Shown: positions 60,784 to 64,000 of the stretch, in pieces
How positions within the stretch are numbered: the first letter of the stretch is position 1
Layout: the number at the start of each line of letters is the position of its first letter
NCBI GenBank assembly: GCA_036770645.1
Contig: DAIPIU010000003.1
Span: 1 to 64,000 of the forward strand
Reading direction: 5' to 3'
DNA: 64,000 bases
DNA from: Rubrimonas sp036770645
GTDB lineage: Bacteria; Pseudomonadota; Alphaproteobacteria; Rhodobacterales; Rhodobacteraceae
Position numbers and translations under genes: made by a program
The notes under the pieces: generated by a model
Told to the model about the DNA's origin: nothing
Seen by the model: the letters and a program-made list of their open reading frames with translations, nothing else
Database searches by the model: none

Positions 60784-62207
60784 GGGCGCTCTCCGGCCGC
60801 CCAGCGCTCCATGAAGGTGCGGCCCTCCGGGGCGGGGAAGTCGCGGTGCGCGGTCCAGCCGCCGGCCAGCGGCAGGCGCGAGAAGCGCCCGCGCGCCCGG
60901 CCCAGCGCCCCCAGCACCCGCATCGCGGCGCTCGTCGCCAGCCTGTAGGCGGCGGGACGGCCCGCGAACCAGCCCCAGACCGCCAGCCCCCAGCGTCCCG
61001 CGCGCGGGCTGAGGTGCTTCTCGAACTCGCGCTCGCGCCAGTGGCGCATCAGCTTCGGCAGCGGGATGCGCATCGGGCAGACGCTCTCGCAGCGCCCGCA
61101 GAAGGTCGAGGCGTTGGGCAGCTGCCCCCCCTCCTCGACGCCGATCAGCGATGGCGTCAGCACCGCCCCCATCGGCCCGGGATAGACCCAGCCATAGGCG
61201 TGCCCCCCGACCGCCTGGTAGACGGGGCAGTGGTTCATGCAGGCGCCGCAGCGGATGCAGCGCAGCATGTCCTGGAACTCGGTCCCCAGCATCGCCGTGC
61301 GGCCGTTGTCCAGCAGCACGACATGGTATTCCTCCGGCCCGTCCGGGTCGCCGGCCCGGCGCGGCCCGCGCGAGAAGGTGGTGTAGACGCTCATCTCCTG
61401 CCCGGTGGCCGAACGGCCCAGCAGGCGCAGGACGGTCGCCGCGTCCTCCAGCGTCGGCACGATCTTCTCGATCGAGGCCAGCACGATGTGCACGCGCGGC
61501 AGCGACTGGGACAGATCCCCGTTGCCCTCGTTGGTGACGATGATGCTCTGCCCGGTCTCCGCCACCAGCATGTTCGCGCCGGTCACGCCCACCTCGGCCT
61601 CGAAATACTTCGCGCGCAGCACGCCGCGCGCCTCCGCCAGCATGGTGCGCAGATCCGACAGGTCGCGGTCCGCGGGCAGGTGGGTGTGGGTGTCGCGGAA
61701 CAGCCGGTCCACCTCGGGCACGGTCACATGGACGGCCGGCGCGATGATGTGGCTGGGCGTCTCGCCGCGCAGCTGGATGATGTATTCGCCGAGGTCGGTC
61801 TCGACGGGGCGGATGCCATGGGCGGAAAGGTGGTCGTTGAGGCCGATCTCCTCCGAGATCATGGTCTTGCCCTTGTTCACCGCCTTCGCGCCCGCGTTGC
61901 GGCACAGGTCCAGCACGATGCGCCGCGCGTCCTCGGCGGTCTCGGCCCAGTGCACCACGCCGCCCGAGGCCACGACCTGCGCCTCGTAGCGTTCGAGGTA
62001 GAGGTCGAGGTTCGCCAGCACATGGTCCTTCAGGTCGCGCGCGGCGTCGCGGATGGCGTCGAATTCCGGCAGGGCGTCGCGCGCCTTCGCCCGCTTGCCG
62101 ACGAAGCCCGCCTGGGTCGAGCGCATGGCGCGCTGGACGTTGGCGTTGCCGAGCGCGGCGGTGGCATTGCGCCTGAAGAAGCGCGAGGTCGGCTGATGGG
62201 CGGTCAC
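60780..62207 (-). CDS. lutB: LutB/YkgF-like iron-sulfur protein of L-lactate oxidation
   Basis: A 475-residue protein combining an N-terminal LUD domain with a C-terminal double-cluster ferredoxin domain. Cluster motifs: CIRCGACMNHCP and CGRCESVCPM, about 50 residues apart. The LUD part has KGKTMISEEIGLNDHL, VGVTGANMLVAETGQSI and VTNEGNGDLSQSLPRVHI. Together with LutA and LutC it oxidises L-lactate to pyruvate in many bacteria. The start GTG at 62207 overlaps the stop of the arsC-like gene (GTGA), which itself overlaps lutA, so all four are translationally chained. Confidence 0.93.
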   Translation of the reverse strand: MTAHQPTSRFFRRNATAALGNANVQRAMRSTQAGFVGKRAKARDALPEFDAIRDAARDLKDHVLANLDLYLERYEAQVVASGGVVHWAETAEDARRIVLDLCRNAGAKAVNKGKTMISEEIGLNDHLSAHGIRPVETDLGEYIIQLRGETPSHIIAPAVHVTVPEVDRLFRDTHTHLPADRDLSDLRTMLAEARGVLRAKYFEAEVGVTGANMLVAETGQSIIVTNEGNGDLSQSLPRVHIVLASIEKIVPTLEDAATVLRLLGRSATGQEMSVYTTFSRGPRRAGDPDGPEEYHVVLLDNGRTAMLGTEFQDMLRCIRCGACMNHCPVYQAVGGHAYGWVYPGPMGAVLTPSLIGVEEGGQLPNASTFCGRCESVCPMRIPLPKLMRHWREREFEKHLSPRAGRWGLAVWGWFAGRPAAYRLATSAAMRVLGALGRARGRFSRLPLAGGWTAHRDFPAPEGRTFMERWAAGERP

Positions 62208-62635
62208 GGTTCGGTCTCCACGCGCCGGCCCGCGGCGTCGATGACGAGCACCCCGTCCTCCTTGGCGAGCGGGCCGGGCGGCAGGCGGTCGAGGATGTCG
62301 AACACCGCCTCGCTGGGGCGGCACAGGCGCACGCCGCGCGGGGCGCAGACGATGGGGCGGTTGACGAGGATCGGGTGCTCGACCATGCGGGCGAGCAGGG
62401 TGTCGTCGTCGATGTCCGGCGCCAGCAGCCCCAGGTCTTCGGCGGGCGTGCGGGCCACGCGCAGCGCCATGCGCGGCGTCAGGTTCGCCGCGGCGAACAG
62501 GCCCAGCAGCTGCGGGCGCGTCCAGCCCGTCTCGAGGTAGGGGACCACCACGGGGGCCTCGCCGCTCGCCGCGATGAAGGCCAGCACGTTGCGCGAGGTG
62601 CCGCAGTCGGGATTGTGGTGGATGACGACCGTCAT
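62204..62635 (-). CDS. arsC: ArsC-family (glutaredoxin-dependent arsenate reductase-like) protein
   Basis: A 143-residue thioredoxin-fold protein of the ArsC family, with the catalytic cysteine at C11 in HHNPDCGTSRNVLAF. VNRPIVCAPRGVRLCRPSE carries the Arg that senses oxyanion in ArsC. Length and motif order match the E. coli plasmid ArsC class. It is wedged between lutA and lutB with ATGA and GTGA overlaps, an odd place for a detoxification gene. No arsB, acr3 or arsR is near. The true reaction could be arsenate reduction or an unrelated thiol redox role for the Lut complex. Confidence 0.85.
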   Translation of the reverse strand: MTVVIHHNPDCGTSRNVLAFIAASGEAPVVVPYLETGWTRPQLLGLFAAANLTPRMALRVARTPAEDLGLLAPDIDDDTLLARMVEHPILVNRPIVCAPRGVRLCRPSEAVFDILDRLPPGPLAKEDGVLVIDAAGRRVETEP

Positions 62636-63399
62636 GCCGAGCCCTCGCCGATGGCCGGGGTGTCGGTCATCCCGGCGAGCACCTCGGCCACATGGCGCGC
62701 GCGCAGGGACAGGCCGGCCCGCTGGGCCTTGCCGGCCATGTTCATCAGGCAGCCCAGATCGCCCGCCAGCAGCAGGTCCGCCCCGGTGGCGGCGGCATCG
62801 GCGGTCTTGTCGCCGACCATCTTGTTCGAGATCTCGGGGAACTTGACGCAGAAGGTGCCGCCGAAGCCGCAGCACACCTCCGGGTCCCGCATCTCGGTCA
62901 GCGTCAGCCCCTCGACGCTGGCCAGCAGCCGCCGCGGCTGGTCCTTCACCCCCAGCGACCGCAGCCCCGAGCAGCTGTCATGGTAGGTCGCCGCCGCCAC
63001 GCAGGCGGCATCGACGCGCTGCATGCCCCGGACATCGGTCAGGAACGACACCAGCTCATGCGTGCGCGCGGCCACGGCCCCGGCGCGCGCGGCCCATGCG
63101 GGGTCGTCGGCGAAGATCGCGGGATAGTCCTTCGCGATGGTCGCGGCGCAGGAGCCGGAGGGGACCACGACATGGTCGTAGCCCTCCAGCGCCGCGACCG
63201 TGGCCTGCGCCACCGCCCGCGCCCGCGCGCGGTCGCCCGAATTCCATGCGGGCTGGCCGCAGCAGGTCTGGGCCGCCGGCACCTCGACGTCGCAGCCGGC
63301 ATCGCGCAGCAGCTTGACCGCTGCGAAGCCGATCGTCGGTCTGAACATGTCCACGAGACAGGTGACGAACAGCGCCACCCGCGGTCGGTCGGTCGTCAT
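62632..63399 (-). CDS. lutA: LutA/YkgE-like Cys-rich protein of L-lactate oxidation
   Basis: A 255-residue protein with two cysteine-rich CCG domains, as in heterodisulfide-reductase-type subunits. The motifs are AAQTCCGQPAWNSGDR and PEVCCGFGGTFCVKFPE, with further Cys at CLVDMFRP and HDSCSGLR. These are the usual ligands for iron-sulfur or zinc centres. It starts MTTDRPRVALFVTCLVD, typical of YkgE/LutA. It is the first gene of the operon; its promoter presumably lies in the 51 bases to the upstream desaturase stop, or in that gene. Confidence 0.93.
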   Translation of the reverse strand: MTTDRPRVALFVTCLVDMFRPTIGFAAVKLLRDAGCDVEVPAAQTCCGQPAWNSGDRARARAVAQATVAALEGYDHVVVPSGSCAATIAKDYPAIFADDPAWAARAGAVAARTHELVSFLTDVRGMQRVDAACVAAATYHDSCSGLRSLGVKDQPRRLLASVEGLTLTEMRDPEVCCGFGGTFCVKFPEISNKMVGDKTADAAATGADLLLAGDLGCLMNMAGKAQRAGLSLRARHVAEVLAGMTDTPAIGEGSA

Positions 63400-63450
63400 G
63401 GCGGCTCCCGTTCGGCGACGAAACGGTTCTACGCAGGCGTCATGGGGCCA

Positions 63451-64000
63451 TCAACGCGCCGCGCCGTCGCCGCAACGGTTCGCCGCAGGGACCGGTCCCG
63501 CCCCCTCCAGCGCCCCGCCGGAGGCCGGGCCGCGCAGCGGCTGCAGCAGCATGCGGTGCAGCCACAGCTCGCGGCGGTCGCGGAACAGCTCGATGCCGAT
63601 GGCCATGCCCTCGTGCCCCGCCAGCGGCTGGGCGCGGTAGGTGCCGAGCAGCCGGTCCCACCAGGGCAGGTTGAAGCCGAAATTGCTGTTGGTCTCGGCC
63701 GGGACCACCGAATGGTGGACGCGGTGCATGTCCGGGGTCACCACCAGCAGCCGCAGCCAGCGGTCGATCCGCGCCGGGATGGCGACGTTGCTGTGGTTGA
63801 ACATCGCCGTGGCGTTCAGCAGCACCTCGAAGACCAGCACCGCCAGCGGCGGCGCGCCCAGCGCGGCGACCACGGCCAGCTTGATGCCCATGGACAGCAG
63901 GATCTCGACCGGGTGGAAGCGCAGCCCGGTGGTCACGTCGAACTCCAGATCGGCGTGGTGCATGCGGTGCAGCCGCCACAGCGCCGGCACCGCGTGGAAC
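63451..64000 (-). CDS. Sterol desaturase/fatty acid hydroxylase family protein, 5' end beyond the window
   Basis: The C-terminal ~183 residues of a di-iron membrane hydroxylase. The His-rich metal motifs present are WRLHRMHHAD (HxxHH), FNHSNV and MHRVHHS. The final one is followed by NFGFNLPWWDRLLGTYRA, a hallmark of this family. The first motif (HxxxH) and the early helices must lie beyond the right edge. Substrates in bacteria include fatty acids, carotenoids and sterol-like lipids, so none is assigned. It is transcribed leftward, toward lutA, 51 bases away. Confidence 0.88.
   Translation of the reverse strand, partial: FHAVPALWRLHRMHHADLEFDVTTGLRFHPVEILLSMGIKLAVVAALGAPPLAVLVFEVLLNATAMFNHSNVAIPARIDRWLRLLVVTPDMHRVHHSVVPAETNSNFGFNLPWWDRLLGTYRAQPLAGHEGMAIGIELFRDRRELWLHRMLLQPLRGPASGGALEGAGPVPAANRCGDGAAR

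Overview
The window is a dense, very G+C-rich bacterial chromosome segment (by eye about 70% G+C or more), with short intergenic gaps and many 4-base ATGA/GTGA overlaps. The gene content points to an alphaproteobacterium, most likely Rhodobacterales. The indicators are the nrdR-ribD-ribE-ribBA-ribH-nusB block, a PIMT-tolC-DUF2497 order, a membrane-tethered cytochrome c of the cy/c552 type, a lactate-utilisation operon and a Yej-like peptide importer. No species is claimed. I saw no tRNA, rRNA, CRISPR array, transposase or intact prophage. The first ~345 bases are clearly richer in A+T than the rest and hold only the tail of an unknown gene.

Layout. 0.6-2.9 kb: pyrB and a dihydroorotase-like pyrC (pyrimidine synthesis; the PyrC has lost its metal ligands). 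3-5.5 kb: isoaspartyl methyltransferase, TolC-like channel, DUF2497 protein. 5.5-7.3 kb: divergent ornithine-decarboxylase-like gene and Lrp/AsnC regulator. 7.3-10.9 kb: aspartic protease, ABC-F ATPase, DinB-like protein, ndk. 10.9-15.3 kb: riboflavin operon flanked by nrdR and nusB, all leftward. 15.6-17.4 kb: purC, purS, purQ. 17.4-22.1 kb: leftward DMT transporter-SDR-KpsS unit, divergent from a second KpsS paralogue. 22.1-25 kb: pheA, and a protein with three cytochrome c domains. 25.1-32.7 kb: Yej-type ABC importer with two tandem binding proteins. 32.8-37.1 kb: aminotransferase, ftsK, Uma2-family gene. 37.1-43.3 kb: bioY, purB, glutaryl-CoA-dehydrogenase-like gene, GNAT, and a molybdenum hydroxylase large subunit.

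43.3-45.2 kb: a gene-poor stretch, then a BLUF blue-light sensor followed closely by two small membrane-protein genes. 45.2-50.2 kb: thiolase, hybrid histidine kinase with a degenerate receiver, aquaporin, alpha/beta hydrolase. 50.2-55.3 kb: LpxR-like outer-membrane protein, SIMPL protein, Fe-S scaffold-like protein, hisI, AlkB-like protein, two small coiled-coil proteins, PhyH-like dioxygenase. 55.4-58.8 kb: pyruvate carboxylase. 58.9-60 kb: a secreted hypothetical and a DUF2165 membrane protein. 60.1-63.4 kb: lutA-arsC-like-lutB-lutC operon (leftward). 63.5-64 kb: sterol-desaturase-family gene cut by the right edge.

Most of the window is housekeeping: pyrimidine, purine, riboflavin, phenylalanine and histidine synthesis, anaplerosis and chromosome segregation. 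The least ordinary items are the triple-haem tethered cytochrome, the BLUF/small-membrane-protein cluster, the arsC-like gene translationally linked into the lut operon, the divergent KpsS pair, the dihydroorotase lacking catalytic residues, and a hairpin plus T-run in the purC leader.
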